This document shows positions 19,332 to 27,632 of a DNA stretch of 64,000 bases, piece by piece. The number at the start of each line of letters is the position of its first letter. Within the stretch, counting starts at the first letter, position 1. Below the pieces are notes generated by a model. The model worked only from the letters and a program-made list of their open reading frames with translations, ran no database searches and was not told the origin of the DNA. A program made the position numbers and the translations under genes. Origin of the DNA: Gelidibacter pelagius (GTDB taxonomy: Bacteria; Bacteroidota; Bacteroidia; Flavobacteriales; Flavobacteriaceae); NCBI RefSeq assembly GCF_017581925.1, contig NZ_JAGEVG010000003.1, positions 124,001-188,000 on the forward strand, in the 5' to 3' direction.

Positions 19332-20156
19332 TTATAAATCACGCTGTTTTAATAATCTGTAGGATAAAAACACAAATAGTGCCGTCCAACCCAAAACAAT
19401 AACAAGTTCATACCAATGTACCGCATAGTCATAGGACATATCAATTTTCTCTGGGTACTTGGTCATGAGGACACGTTGAAAAGGCTGATCGATCAAATTG
19501 TACATGGACTCCAATGGTAGGAAGTTCTTAACTTTCCATGCCATATCTGTACTTGAAGCCTGTACTACAATCCAAAAAACAATCCATTCGAAAATGTAGA
19601 GGATAAAGAGAAATGCCAACGCAAAAGCAGATCGTTTTACTAACATGCCAAAAAAGAGGCACAAACTGAAAAAGCCTACCAATTTTAGAAAATAGGCCAA
19701 TAGAAACTCGGTTTCCCTAAAGATAATTGACGCTTCTGTATAACTTGAATAATAAAGTCCTATTAAAAATGAGCCTACCCCAATTAGAACGGTCGCTAAA
19801 AATGAAAAGAATACAATGGTATAAAACTTAGAAAGGATAAATTCTTTTTTGCTCAACCCATCAATCAGGTTTTGTTTTATGGTTTTGTTGCTGTATTCAT
19901 TGCCAATCATACTAACCACCACTATAGCGAAAAATAATTTGAAATAGGAGGCAAAAAATGTGGTAATATGCCAGATGATCGGAAAGTTGAAAATACCGAG
20001 TTCGCCCAATTCCAAAGTGAAAAATCCAAAGAAATTAATTTTTATTGAGGATAGGATCAAAACCGTAAAAGGCAGAATAAAGGAGATAAATATCAAGACT
20101 CTACTCGCTCTGTTTAAAAGCAGTTTTTGTAGTTCTAAGTTGATTAATCGTAACAT
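19332..20156 (-). CDS. ABC-2 type transporter permease
   Basis: 274 residues with about six membrane segments (for example SRVLIFISFILPFTVLILSS, FKLFFAIVVVSMIGNEYS, AFALAFLFILYIFEWIVFWIV and ELVIVLGWTALFVFLSYRLL). The stretch GNEYSNKTIKQNLIDGLSKKEFILSKF is the family signature of ABC-2 permeases of the NatB/gliding-type exporter group. It follows the ATPase gene by 18 bases on the same strand and is certainly its partner. The substrate is not predictable; lipid, peptide or ion export are all possible. Confidence 0.88.
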   Translation of the reverse strand: MLRLINLELQKLLLNRASRVLIFISFILPFTVLILSSIKINFFGFFTLELGELGIFNFPIIWHITTFFASYFKLFFAIVVVSMIGNEYSNKTIKQNLIDGLSKKEFILSKFYTIVFFSFLATVLIGVGSFLIGLYYSSYTEASIIFRETEFLLAYFLKLVGFFSLCLFFGMLVKRSAFALAFLFILYIFEWIVFWIVVQASSTDMAWKVKNFLPLESMYNLIDQPFQRVLMTKYPEKIDMSYDYAVHWYELVIVLGWTALFVFLSYRLLKQRDL

Positions 20157-20174
20157 GGAGTTGGTTTTGATGGA

Positions 20175-21071
20175 TTAGTTATTGTCAGTTAATTTCAAGA
20201 ATTGTTCTTCCAGACTTTCCTTGCGTTTTACTAAATGCGAAAGCGTGATGCCATTTTCAAACATGAGCTTGTTGAAGGTTGAGGCGTCCATTGGTTCCTT
20301 TAGAAAAGCGGTGATGAGTTCGCCTTCCTCTTTTACACTTAAGAAGTCAGGGTTGTTTTGAAGGAAGGAAGCCAAAGCTTCATGTTGCACTGATTTTAGT
20401 TCGAAAAACCCGTGACTGGAAATCATTTCATCCACACGTCCAGAGTACAATTTTTCACCTTTCCGAAGCACGACAACATGTGAACATACTTTTTCGACTT
20501 CGTCCAAAAGATGCGATGCCAGCAAAATGGTGGTGCCTTCGCTCGCAATTTTTTTGATCAAGGTCCTGATTTGATGAATGCCCTGCGGGTCCAACCCGTT
20601 GGTAGGTTCATCCAAAATCAATATCTCTGGATCGTTCAATAGTGCAGAAGCAATGGCCAATCGCTGTTTCATTCCCAAAGAATAGTTACTGAATTTGCTG
20701 TTCTTTCGTTCCAAAAGCCCAACAACCCCAAGCTTTTCATCAATCTTGCTGTAATCAACACCTTTGATTCTGCAGACCAGTTTCAGATTTTGATAAGCGC
20801 TCATATAAGGATAGAAATTTGGGTTTTCTATAATGGCGCCGACTTTTTTTAAAGCTTCATGCGTTGAAATCTGTCCATTGAACCAGTTAAAATCACCTGA
20901 AGTTTTATTGACTACATTTAGAACAATGCCTAAAGTAGTCGATTTGCCACTTCCGTTTGGACCTAAAATACCGTAAACGTTGCCTTTATTGATAGTAAAA
21001 GATAGATCTTTGACAGCTGTGAGATAGCCAAATTTTTTGGTAAGATTATTGATGGTGAGAATGGTTTCCAC
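20175..21071 (-). CDS. ABC transporter ATP-binding protein
   Basis: 298-residue ATPase that drives the permease encoded next to it. Walker A GPNGSGKST is at 37-45, the signature YSLGMKQRLAIASALL starts at 130 and Walker B ILILDEPTNGLDPQG starts at 150. The H-loop is in LLASHLLDEVEKVCSH. The last 80 residues form the extra C-terminal domain usual for ABC-2 partners. The start is GTG at 21071: no in-frame ATG lies upstream, and METILTINNLTKKFG is the usual start. It is divergent from the kinase-like gene at 21171. Confidence 0.93.
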   Translation of the reverse strand: METILTINNLTKKFGYLTAVKDLSFTINKGNVYGILGPNGSGKSTTLGIVLNVVNKTSGDFNWFNGQISTHEALKKVGAIIENPNFYPYMSAYQNLKLVCRIKGVDYSKIDEKLGVVGLLERKNSKFSNYSLGMKQRLAIASALLNDPEILILDEPTNGLDPQGIHQIRTLIKKIASEGTTILLASHLLDEVEKVCSHVVVLRKGEKLYSGRVDEMISSHGFFELKSVQHEALASFLQNNPDFLSVKEEGELITAFLKEPMDASTFNKLMFENGITLSHLVKRKESLEEQFLKLTDNN

Positions 21072-21146
21072 GATGTTTTTAGATTGATTAGTTACACGTA
21101 TGACGAGTGATGTGTAAATTTGTTACAACAGTAAATATATTAACTT

Positions 21147-21154
21147 TACATTTG
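21147..21154 (+). promoter_or_regulatory. -7 box (TACATTTG) for the kinase-like gene
   Basis: TACATTTG matches TAnnTTTG and lies 16 bases before the ATG at 21171. A second match, TAAATTTG, is at 21115-21122. Neither has a perfectly spaced -33 TTG. Confidence 0.4.
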
Positions 21155-21170
21155 AGTTAATTTAAGCATT

Positions 21171-22232
21171 ATGGAAGATCTTAAAATATCCTTACGAAAA
21201 CCATCTTACCCCATAACGGAAAAGCTGCACGCTTATCTTTCTGAATATAACAGAAATATTAGACTGCCTATTTTTTATGACGATTTACTACGTTTTCAAG
21301 GTTCGGTTGTTTTATATGATAAAGATGATAATGATACCCTTTGGGTTCGGGTTTACTTTAATGAATTTGAACGCCAGGAAATAGATTTAAGCCTGAAGAA
21401 GGTCTATACCATTTTGCATTCTGACGGGAACGAACGCACTATCCCTTTTTTAAGCGTGGATGCCATTGATTATTGCACCTTTGGAAACTCTAAACCTTTT
21501 CGGATTAAGGTCAGAAACATCTTGAATGATAACTACACGTATTTCTATGTAAAAAAAGCAGATGCTTCGCGAATCTATGGATTGGAATTTGAGCACATGC
21601 TTTCTCCATATAACTTAAATTTCCTGGTGTTTCAGGATACGTTGATTGAAGAACATATTGCTGGTGTTCCGGGAGATGAATTCATTAAAAACATGCTGCC
21701 TAAGTGTACGCCATCCGAAAAATCACAGATAGCGAAAGAGTTTGTGAAGTTTAATGAACGTTGTATGATCAGGCTTTTGGGAGATATGCGTTCTTATAAT
21801 TACGTGATTGTGCCCACGCACGATTTTGACCACGTGGTCTATAAAATTAGGGCCATTGATTTTGACCAACAAAGTTATGAAGGCAAGTTCAATGTGTACC
21901 GACCACAATTCTTCAAGGAGAATTTGGCTATGGTGCAATTGGTGCAAGAAAAATTCCAGAAAGAATCCATTGATCAATATAAGTTGGAAGAACGCTCCAT
22001 TATTGCAAAACGTTTGATCAGCTATCATGAGCGCATCAAGGAATTATTGGACTGTATGATTGACGATACGCTTTCCAAGCCCGAACACATCAAACTTCTT
22101 AAAATGACCATTTATGAATATACACGCGATTTAAAATTCAAACGAAGCAAAAATATGGGTGAAATTGTAAAGAATGCGCTAGATTTTGTGCAACGGAATT
22201 ATGAAACTGTGAATATGAAACATTTGAGGTGA
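21171..22232 (+). CDS. Uncharacterised protein with protein-kinase-like motifs
   Basis: 353 residues, no signal peptide or membrane segment. The family is not one I can name. The central part has the ordered landmarks of a small-molecule or HipA-like kinase: a beta-strand lysine pair (FYVKKA, K128/K129), an acidic helix (YGLEFEHML, E139/E141), a hinge-like strand LIEEHIAGVPGD (158-169), a catalytic-loop-like GDMRSYN with Asp205 and Asn210 spaced as in HRDxxxxN kinases, and a metal-binding-like IDFDQ (229-233). A glycine-rich loop is not obvious; the first 110 residues look like a separate beta-rich domain. I infer a kinase-like fold; activity is unproven. It stands alone, divergent from the ABC exporter. 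Confidence 0.55.
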   Translation: MEDLKISLRKPSYPITEKLHAYLSEYNRNIRLPIFYDDLLRFQGSVVLYDKDDNDTLWVRVYFNEFERQEIDLSLKKVYTILHSDGNERTIPFLSVDAIDYCTFGNSKPFRIKVRNILNDNYTYFYVKKADASRIYGLEFEHMLSPYNLNFLVFQDTLIEEHIAGVPGDEFIKNMLPKCTPSEKSQIAKEFVKFNERCMIRLLGDMRSYNYVIVPTHDFDHVVYKIRAIDFDQQSYEGKFNVYRPQFFKENLAMVQLVQEKFQKESIDQYKLEERSIIAKRLISYHERIKELLDCMIDDTLSKPEHIKLLKMTIYEYTRDLKFKRSKNMGEIVKNALDFVQRNYETVNMKHLR

Positions 22233-22256
22233 ATTGGGGTTAATCAAGAACAAGAG

Positions 22257-22284
22257 CCAAGAACCAAGAACCAAGAACCAAGAG
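22257..22284. repeat. Short heptamer array (CCAAGAA)
   Basis: Three perfect CCAAGAA units (22257-22277) and a fourth ending in G, with degenerate units on both sides (CAAGAAC, CTAAGAG). The rest of the 22233-22507 gap holds more low-complexity repeats (GAAATTGAAATTGAATTTGA, CAAGACTCAAGACTCAAA) and no gene. Confidence 0.8.
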
Positions 22285-22507
22285 CTAAGAGAAAGTGATT
22301 TTCTAACTAAGAGAAACCCAAACTTTGAATTTTAATCTGAACGAAATTGAAATTGAATTTGAATTTGAAAATCGAAGTTTGTTCAGAGGTAATAAGAAAC
22401 AATAAACAAGACTCAAGACTCAAAATTGCATAGGCCTGAAGATATAAGTGAGATAATCCTCAAATGGACAATGAAAAAAAAAATTAAACAATAAAAAATA
22501 GTCTGAC

Positions 22508-23026
22508 TTAGTTCCAATTCTCATCAAAATCCAAGCTCTCATAATCGTCAACGTCAAAATCGTCATCAAACTCATTATAATCATCAAACTCATCTTCGGC
22601 TTCAAACTTTTTTTGAGGTGCTTCCAAAGGAATTTGACCATGAACAAACATTAGATTTGGGTAATCAGTGCCTTCAGTTTCCTCAATTATTTCTGCCAAT
22701 TCCACATAAAATGTCCACATGCTGAAGAAATCATACACATAGATCAATCGGGTTTTTAGTTCATGAACAACGTGATTGATGGCGGTTTCACTCATAAGTC
22801 TCACATCTCCCTGCACATCACCAGTATCAAACATGGGGATTTCTTCACCTTGATTCCATTCATCATCACTTAAATAAAAGGATGCCATTTCAATACCATC
22901 AAACCCGAATGCTTGGGTGATGCTATTATGTAAGTCTTCGAGAGTATCTGTTTCGCGGATTTCTAAATCCCTAAAAACATCATCATCGGTGTCGTTGTCA
23001 AGAATAATTCTGAATCTGTAAACCAT
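22508..23026 (-). CDS. pRiA4b ORF-3-like (TnpR-passenger type) protein with acidic tail
   Basis: About 172 residues from the ATG at 23026. The start MVYRFRIILDNDTDDDVFRDLEIRET and the block TLEDLHNSITQAFGFDGIEMASFYLSDDEW match the plasmid pRiA4b ORF-3 domain family, found both in IS1096-type elements and as stand-alone chromosomal genes in Bacteroidota. Its function is unknown. The last 30 residues are nearly all Asp/Glu and aromatic (DEFDDYNEFDDDFDVDDY). A longer start at 23047 is unlikely because the -7 box overlaps it. No transposase or terminal repeats are nearby, so this looks like the resident chromosomal form. Confidence 0.72.
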   Translation of the reverse strand: MVYRFRIILDNDTDDDVFRDLEIRETDTLEDLHNSITQAFGFDGIEMASFYLSDDEWNQGEEIPMFDTGDVQGDVRLMSETAINHVVHELKTRLIYVYDFFSMWTFYVELAEIIEETEGTDYPNLMFVHGQIPLEAPQKKFEAEDEFDDYNEFDDDFDVDDYESLDFDENWN

Positions 23027-23044
23027 GGATAAAAATTTAATCTG

Positions 23045-23052
23045 CAAAGGTA
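23045..23052 (-). promoter_or_regulatory. -7 box (TACCTTTG) for the pRiA4b ORF-3-like gene
   Basis: CAAAGGTA on the plus strand reads TACCTTTG on the minus strand, 18 bases before the ATG at 23026. It overlaps the alternative start at 23047, which argues for the shorter protein. Confidence 0.5.
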
Positions 23053-23064
23053 GAACTTTTTCTA

Positions 23065-24084
23065 TTATCTACTGAAGCGATGCAACGCAAATGTCATTGC
23101 GGACAGCAGGAAAAACGCACCTACTTGATGAGCAACGCCCAACCACAGCGGGACACCGTAAATAATGGTCAGTACACCCAGTAAAAATTGAACACCAACA
23201 AGGATAAGCAGGCTATCAATGCTTTTAGATTGGATAGGCGTTAGCGATAGTTGTTTGCCACGATACCAAATAATACCAATAATGATCACAACGATGTAGG
23301 CAAGCGTACGGTGTACAAATTGGATGCCACTTGGGTTTTCAATGAGGTTTAAATAGAAAGGTTCGATGGCATAGGCCGATTCGTGTATAAATTTGCCTTC
23401 ATTCATAAAAGGCCAGTGGTTGTGCAGTAATCCAGCCTTTAATCCCGCTACAAATCCACCGTAAATAATCTGAATTGCTAATATGATATAGCCAATTCCA
23501 ATGAGGTTTCTAAAGCTTTTATCGATAGGTTTCTTTTCAGGGAATTTCAAATCCAAAGCCACCCATAGTGTTGCAGCAAAAGTTAAAAATGCCGTGGTTA
23601 AATGGGCTGATAGTCTATAATGGCTCACGTTTGGCATATCCACCAAACCGCTTTTCACCATATACCATCCCAAAAAACCTTGAAATGCACCAAGAGCGAG
23701 CAATACCAGACATTTTTTGATGGTTTTTGAGGTGAGTTGCTTAGTTGCCAAAAAATAAATAAATGGAATAATAAAGACAAGGCCAATCAATCGTCCCATA
23801 ACACGATGCAGCCATTCCCAGAAATAGATGCCTTTAAAATCTGATAATGTAAAATGTGAATGGAGCTTCTGAAACTCTGGGTATTGTTGGTAGACCTCGA
23901 AGGCTTCCTGCCATTCGGCTTCATTTAAAGGTGGAATGGTTCCTGTAATGAGTTTGTAATCGGACATTGATAGACCAGAATCTGTTAATCGGGTAATTCC
24001 ACCAATCACCACCATGATAAAGAGTAATGCGCAACCTGTAAGGAGCCAATAGATGACCTTTTTATTATCTTTTTGTTTTGCCAT
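23065..24084 (-). CDS. ctaA: Heme A synthase (COX15/CtaA family)
   Basis: 339 residues with eight membrane segments in two four-helix halves. The enzyme oxidises the C8 methyl of heme O to the formyl group of heme A for aa3-type terminal oxidases. Conserved heme-binding histidines are seen in EWLHRVMGRLIG, RLSAHLTTAFL, QFVHRTLAY and GVAHQVGAFF, and the opening GGITRLTDSGLSMSDYK is characteristic of the COX15 branch. Other cytochrome oxidase assembly genes (ctaB, cox) are not in the window. The gene is separated from the CCA-type enzyme by 123 bases. Confidence 0.93.
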   Translation of the reverse strand: MAKQKDNKKVIYWLLTGCALLFIMVVIGGITRLTDSGLSMSDYKLITGTIPPLNEAEWQEAFEVYQQYPEFQKLHSHFTLSDFKGIYFWEWLHRVMGRLIGLVFIIPFIYFLATKQLTSKTIKKCLVLLALGAFQGFLGWYMVKSGLVDMPNVSHYRLSAHLTTAFLTFAATLWVALDLKFPEKKPIDKSFRNLIGIGYIILAIQIIYGGFVAGLKAGLLHNHWPFMNEGKFIHESAYAIEPFYLNLIENPSGIQFVHRTLAYIVVIIIGIIWYRGKQLSLTPIQSKSIDSLLILVGVQFLLGVLTIIYGVPLWLGVAHQVGAFFLLSAMTFALHRFSR

Positions 24085-24207
24085 TTTTATTTAAAATTGA
24101 AATCGACGTTGAACATGAATTTTAATTTGACCCTATTTTACTGAGCACTGCCTATCCGCTCGTAGCTTTAGCTGAGGCGGGAACACTGCCTTCTATCTAT
24201 CTATCCA
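24085..24207. repeat. Gap with palindromic REP-like motif
   Basis: Contains CCGCTCGTAGCTTTAGCTGAGGCGG (about 24159-24183), an imperfect palindrome with AGCT/AGCT inner and CCGC/GCGG outer arms, between two copies of CACTGCC. It has no T-run on either side, so it is better read as a dispersed extragenic palindrome than as a terminator. Confidence 0.45.
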
Positions 24208-25632
24208 CTACCCATTTCTCCCCACTTCCGTCAGTCCCAAACGCTTTCCCTCCTCCAGCATCAACTCATAAGCAGCTTGGTGTTCATTGGGGATTTTTCC
24301 TTCCAAAATAGCTTCTTTTATACTCTCTTTTATCGTGCCAATTTCTCTTGAAGGTTTTAGGCCAAAGGCTTCCATGATTTCTTCACCGGAGACTGGTGGT
24401 TGAAAATTCCGTACTTGATCGCGTTCTTCAACTTCAACAATCTTGTTTCTGACGAGTTTGAAGTTGTTGTGATATTTTTTGAATTTTTTTGGGTTTTTTG
24501 TGGTGATATCAGCCTCACAGAGAATCATTAAATCGTCCACATAATCACCAGCATCAAAAACCAAACGTCTCACGGCAGAATCGGTGACATCTTGTGCCAA
24601 AGCGATTGGTCGGGAACTCATAAATACCAGTTTTTGGACAAATTTCATCTTTTCATTAAGCGGCATTTTCAACCGTTTAAACAATCGGTACACCATTTTT
24701 GAACCTTCAAATTCGTGGCCATGAAAAGTCCAACCTACTTTTTTGCTGAATTTTTTAGTTGGAGCCTTGCCAATGTCGTGCAAAAGTGCAGCCCATCGTA
24801 ACCAAAGATCATCTGTGTTTTTAGCAATATTATCGACTACTTCCAAAGTGTGATAAAAATTATCTTTGTGACGTTGCCCTTCTTTTTCATCGATACCTTT
24901 TAATGCAACCAGTTCTGGTAAAATATACTCCAAGAGACCTGTTTGTTCCAACAGTAAAAATCCGATGGAAGGAACATCACTTTCCAGAATTTTATTAAGC
25001 TCCACTACAATCCGTTCTTTTGTGATGATTTTGATGCGGTCCTTATTTTTTGAGATCGCTGCAAGAGATTTATTTTCAATGGTAAACTTAAGTTGGGTGG
25101 CAAAACGAATGGCGCGCATCATTCTTAAGGGGTCATCGCTGTAGGTGATGTCAGGATCTAAAGGTGTCCTAATAACTTTAGCCTCTAAATCGTTTATGCC
25201 GTCAAAAGGATCAAGCAATTCGCCGAAACTCGAAGTCCTTAAATCCAATGCCATCGCGTTTATCGTGAAATCACGTCTGTTTTGATCGTCTTCCAAAGTG
25301 CCGTTTTCGACGATTGGATTTCTGCTTTCTTCCGAATAGGACTCCTTGCGTGCGCCCACAAATTCCACTTCAATATCCTCGTAACGCAACATCGCCGTGC
25401 CGTAAGTTTTGAACACTTGGACCTTTGGATGGTTTGGAATGTTTTTTGACACTTGTTTGGCAAGGTCAATACCACTGCCTATAGCCACAATATCGATGTC
25501 TTTATGCTGTCCACGCTTCAAAATAAAATCACGGACAAAGCCACCAATGACGTAGGCATCGATTCCTAATTCTTCTGCTGATTGGGAGATGATTTTGAAA
25601 ATGGGATGTTCTAAAGCGTTTTCTAAGTTCAT
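24208..25632 (-). CDS. CCA tRNA nucleotidyltransferase / poly(A) polymerase family, HD-domain type
   Basis: About 474 residues from the ATG at 25632; an upstream ATG adding eight residues is open but atypical. The nucleotidyltransferase head has GGFVRDFIL and DIDIVAIGSG (metal-binding DxD) near residues 30-55, then RRDFTINAMALDL and GRLRDPLRMMRAIRFA-like RMMRAIRFATQL. An HD phosphohydrolase module follows (LRWAALLHDIGKAPT and GHEFEGSKMV). It adds or repairs the CCA end of tRNA, or less likely polyadenylates RNA. The HD domain resembles that of bacterial enzymes with extra phosphatase activity. It is encoded in a run of minus-strand housekeeping genes. Confidence 0.9.
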   Translation of the reverse strand: MNLENALEHPIFKIISQSAEELGIDAYVIGGFVRDFILKRGQHKDIDIVAIGSGIDLAKQVSKNIPNHPKVQVFKTYGTAMLRYEDIEVEFVGARKESYSEESRNPIVENGTLEDDQNRRDFTINAMALDLRTSSFGELLDPFDGINDLEAKVIRTPLDPDITYSDDPLRMMRAIRFATQLKFTIENKSLAAISKNKDRIKIITKERIVVELNKILESDVPSIGFLLLEQTGLLEYILPELVALKGIDEKEGQRHKDNFYHTLEVVDNIAKNTDDLWLRWAALLHDIGKAPTKKFSKKVGWTFHGHEFEGSKMVYRLFKRLKMPLNEKMKFVQKLVFMSSRPIALAQDVTDSAVRRLVFDAGDYVDDLMILCEADITTKNPKKFKKYHNNFKLVRNKIVEVEERDQVRNFQPPVSGEEIMEAFGLKPSREIGTIKESIKEAILEGKIPNEHQAAYELMLEEGKRLGLTEVGRNG

Positions 25633-25855
25633 TTTATTTTCTTGCCACGAATTCACTAATGTTTTTTTTATCCGTATGAAAATTGCAGTGAATTCATGAG
25701 TTTATATAATACTCATACTATTTTTTTTCTACAAGACGATTCTTTTATGATCCAACAGGTTTTTATGAAAATTTGCTAAAATAGCTAATTTGCATTCAGA
25801 TATTTTTAAATAGTTGATGAACATCATTGTTCGTTTATTCGTGGCTAAAAAAATA

Positions 25856-26413
25856 TCATCTGATGATCTTCACCCTCCCATTTGCACTCAACTTAATAAT
25901 TGAGGATGGTTTGGTACAAATTTTTTCGCGATGCAAATTTACGACATAGTCCACACCTTTTAAAATATGGGATGTGATTTCTTTATATGATTTCGGAGTG
26001 GCTTCATGGCTGGTATTTGCTGAGGTTGAAACAATGGGTTTACCAAAGCGTCTGAGCAGCTGAAAACAGAATTCGTCGTTGGGGATTCTTATGGCTATCG
26101 ATTTGTCGGTTGCAATTAAATTTTCCGCTAAATTTTGGGCATCATCATAAATAATAGTAATAGGCTCTTCAGAGATCTCAAAAATATCAAAAGCTACTTG
26201 AGGAATTTCTTTAACGTATTTACTCAGCATTCGATCATCGGCCACCAGACAAATCAAGGCTTTATTATCCTCACGACCTTTTAGTTGGAATACTTTTTTG
26301 ACCGCTTCAGGATTGGTCGCATCACAACCTATTCCCCAAACTGTGTCCGTGGGATAGAGGAGGAGTCCACCGTCTTTTAAAACTTGTAAAGCATTTGAAA
26401 TTTCTTTTTGCAT
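25856..26413 (-). CDS. tsaC: L-threonylcarbamoyladenylate synthase (TsaC/YrdC)
   Basis: 185-residue YrdC-type enzyme that makes threonylcarbamoyl-AMP from threonine, bicarbonate and ATP, the first step of t6A tRNA modification. Seen are LLYPTDTVWGIGCDATNPEAV, KGREDNKALICLV, SIAIRIPNDEF, PIVSTSANTS and KPSSIIKL. It has no C-terminal Sua5 domain, so it is the short TsaC form. The spacing to the glycosyltransferase gene upstream is 90 bases. Confidence 0.93.
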   Translation of the reverse strand: MQKEISNALQVLKDGGLLLYPTDTVWGIGCDATNPEAVKKVFQLKGREDNKALICLVADDRMLSKYVKEIPQVAFDIFEISEEPITIIYDDAQNLAENLIATDKSIAIRIPNDEFCFQLLRRFGKPIVSTSANTSHEATPKSYKEITSHILKGVDYVVNLHREKICTKPSSIIKLSANGRVKIIR

Positions 26414-26503
26414 ATATAAAAACTAATAAATTGAAATTGAAGTTGAAATCAAATTTGAACTTGGATGTTATAACTCATAACTCGTTCACCTAACCCCTAA
26501 AAT

Positions 26504-27259
26504 TCATTCCCTACCTCTTCTGAGCAACCATAACTTGACATATCGCATATAGACCACATAGCCTTGTACGTAACCTATAGTCAAGCCTACCACGCCATCT
26601 CGAAAGCCACTTTGTATGATATAATGTTTAAAAAAACCCCAAAAAGGTTTCACTACAAAATGATAAGGCGTTAAACGTCCGGTTTTTTGATCATAATCTT
26701 TTGCCTGCCAAGTGGCATACCTGTTCATCTTTTCTATGTACTTGTCAAATGTGGTATAGCTGTAATGAATGAACTTATGATTCAAATGACCAATATCACC
26801 ATCTGCTATGATTTCAGCATGCACGTGTTTGTCTTCGTATTTACAAAAATCACGTTTAAAAAGTCGAATGACCTTATCATTGCGCCAACCACTATAGTGG
26901 ACACGTTCTCCCATGAAATTATTGATTCTTCCTATGGAATAAGCTACTGTTTTTGGATCTGGATTTTTTAAGATGTCTAAGATTTCTGCTTTTAATTCTG
27001 GAGTCACACGTTCATCGGCATCAACTAACAAAATCCATTCATACTTTGCCTGCGGAATAGCCCAGTTTTTTTGGGATGCAGAATATTGATAATCTCTCCT
27101 AATAACTTTTGTTGCCAGTTCTTGAGCTTTTTCAAATGTACCGTCAGTACTTAAACTATCTACAACGAGAATTTCATCAGCAAAATCAACAGAGGCTATG
27201 ACCGCTTCAATATTGTGAATCTCGTTGCCTGTAGGGATAATAGCTGTAAGTTTATGCAT
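26504..27259 (-). CDS. Family 2 glycosyltransferase (WaaE/KdtX-like)
   Basis: 251 residues with a GT-A fold. The N-terminus TAIIPTGNEIHNIEAVIASV, VDSLSTDGTFEKA, and the metal-binding motif LLVDADERVTPEL (DADE) are diagnostic. The form FxGERVHYSGWRNDKVIRLFKR is typical of the WaaE/KdtX branch, which adds a sugar to the lipooligosaccharide inner core. The C-terminal 50 residues (PFWGFFKHYIIQSGFRDG) suggest a membrane-associated amphipathic tail. A -7 box lies 37 bases upstream. Acceptor and donor cannot be read from the sequence. Confidence 0.88.
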   Translation of the reverse strand: MHKLTAIIPTGNEIHNIEAVIASVDFADEILVVDSLSTDGTFEKAQELATKVIRRDYQYSASQKNWAIPQAKYEWILLVDADERVTPELKAEILDILKNPDPKTVAYSIGRINNFMGERVHYSGWRNDKVIRLFKRDFCKYEDKHVHAEIIADGDIGHLNHKFIHYSYTTFDKYIEKMNRYATWQAKDYDQKTGRLTPYHFVVKPFWGFFKHYIIQSGFRDGVVGLTIGYVQGYVVYMRYVKLWLLRRGRE

Positions 27260-27632
27260 ATGAAAGGGTAAATTTTATCGAATTTGGTTTAAATGCAAAA
27301 ATAGGTTTTTTGTGATATGGAATCCAACCTTTGGGCATCTATTAAGTGGTAAGTAATTCTGCCCCTGCAGGAAAGGGTTGTTCTTTCGTCAGAGAAATTA
27401 TGATAGCTCTAAGTTTAATGGGTTACCATGAGCCTTAGTTGCTATTCGGGTGTTATTCTCTTGTTAAAGGATATTTGGACAAGATCTCAAATTGGGTTAG
27501 GAAATTTAAAGCAACGTGTTTTTTAGATTGCAAATACTTTATGACTAAAACCTAGTTTAATGTTATTCAATTTGGAATATATGCCCCAAATTAGTCGGAA
27601 AAAAATCGAACCTCTTTAGTTTTTATATGATA
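27260..27632. other. Gene-free gap upstream of the family 2 glycosyltransferase
   Basis: 373 bases without a supported ORF. Apart from the -7 box at 27296-27303 I see no hairpin with a T-run, no repeat and no RNA-like structure. Confidence 0.5.
27296..27303 (-). promoter_or_regulatory. -7 box (TATTTTTG) for the family 2 glycosyltransferase
   Basis: CAAAAATA on the plus strand reads TATTTTTG on the minus strand, 36 bases before the ATG. Confidence 0.5.

Noticed and set aside
19171-19362. 63-codon plus-strand frame overlapping the end of the ABC permease
   Set aside because: No family match, convergent overlap with a real gene, composition like AT-rich intergenic DNA.
22508-23026. IS1096-type transposon carrying the pRiA4b ORF-3-like gene
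   Set aside because: No transposase, terminal inverted repeat or target duplication around the gene.
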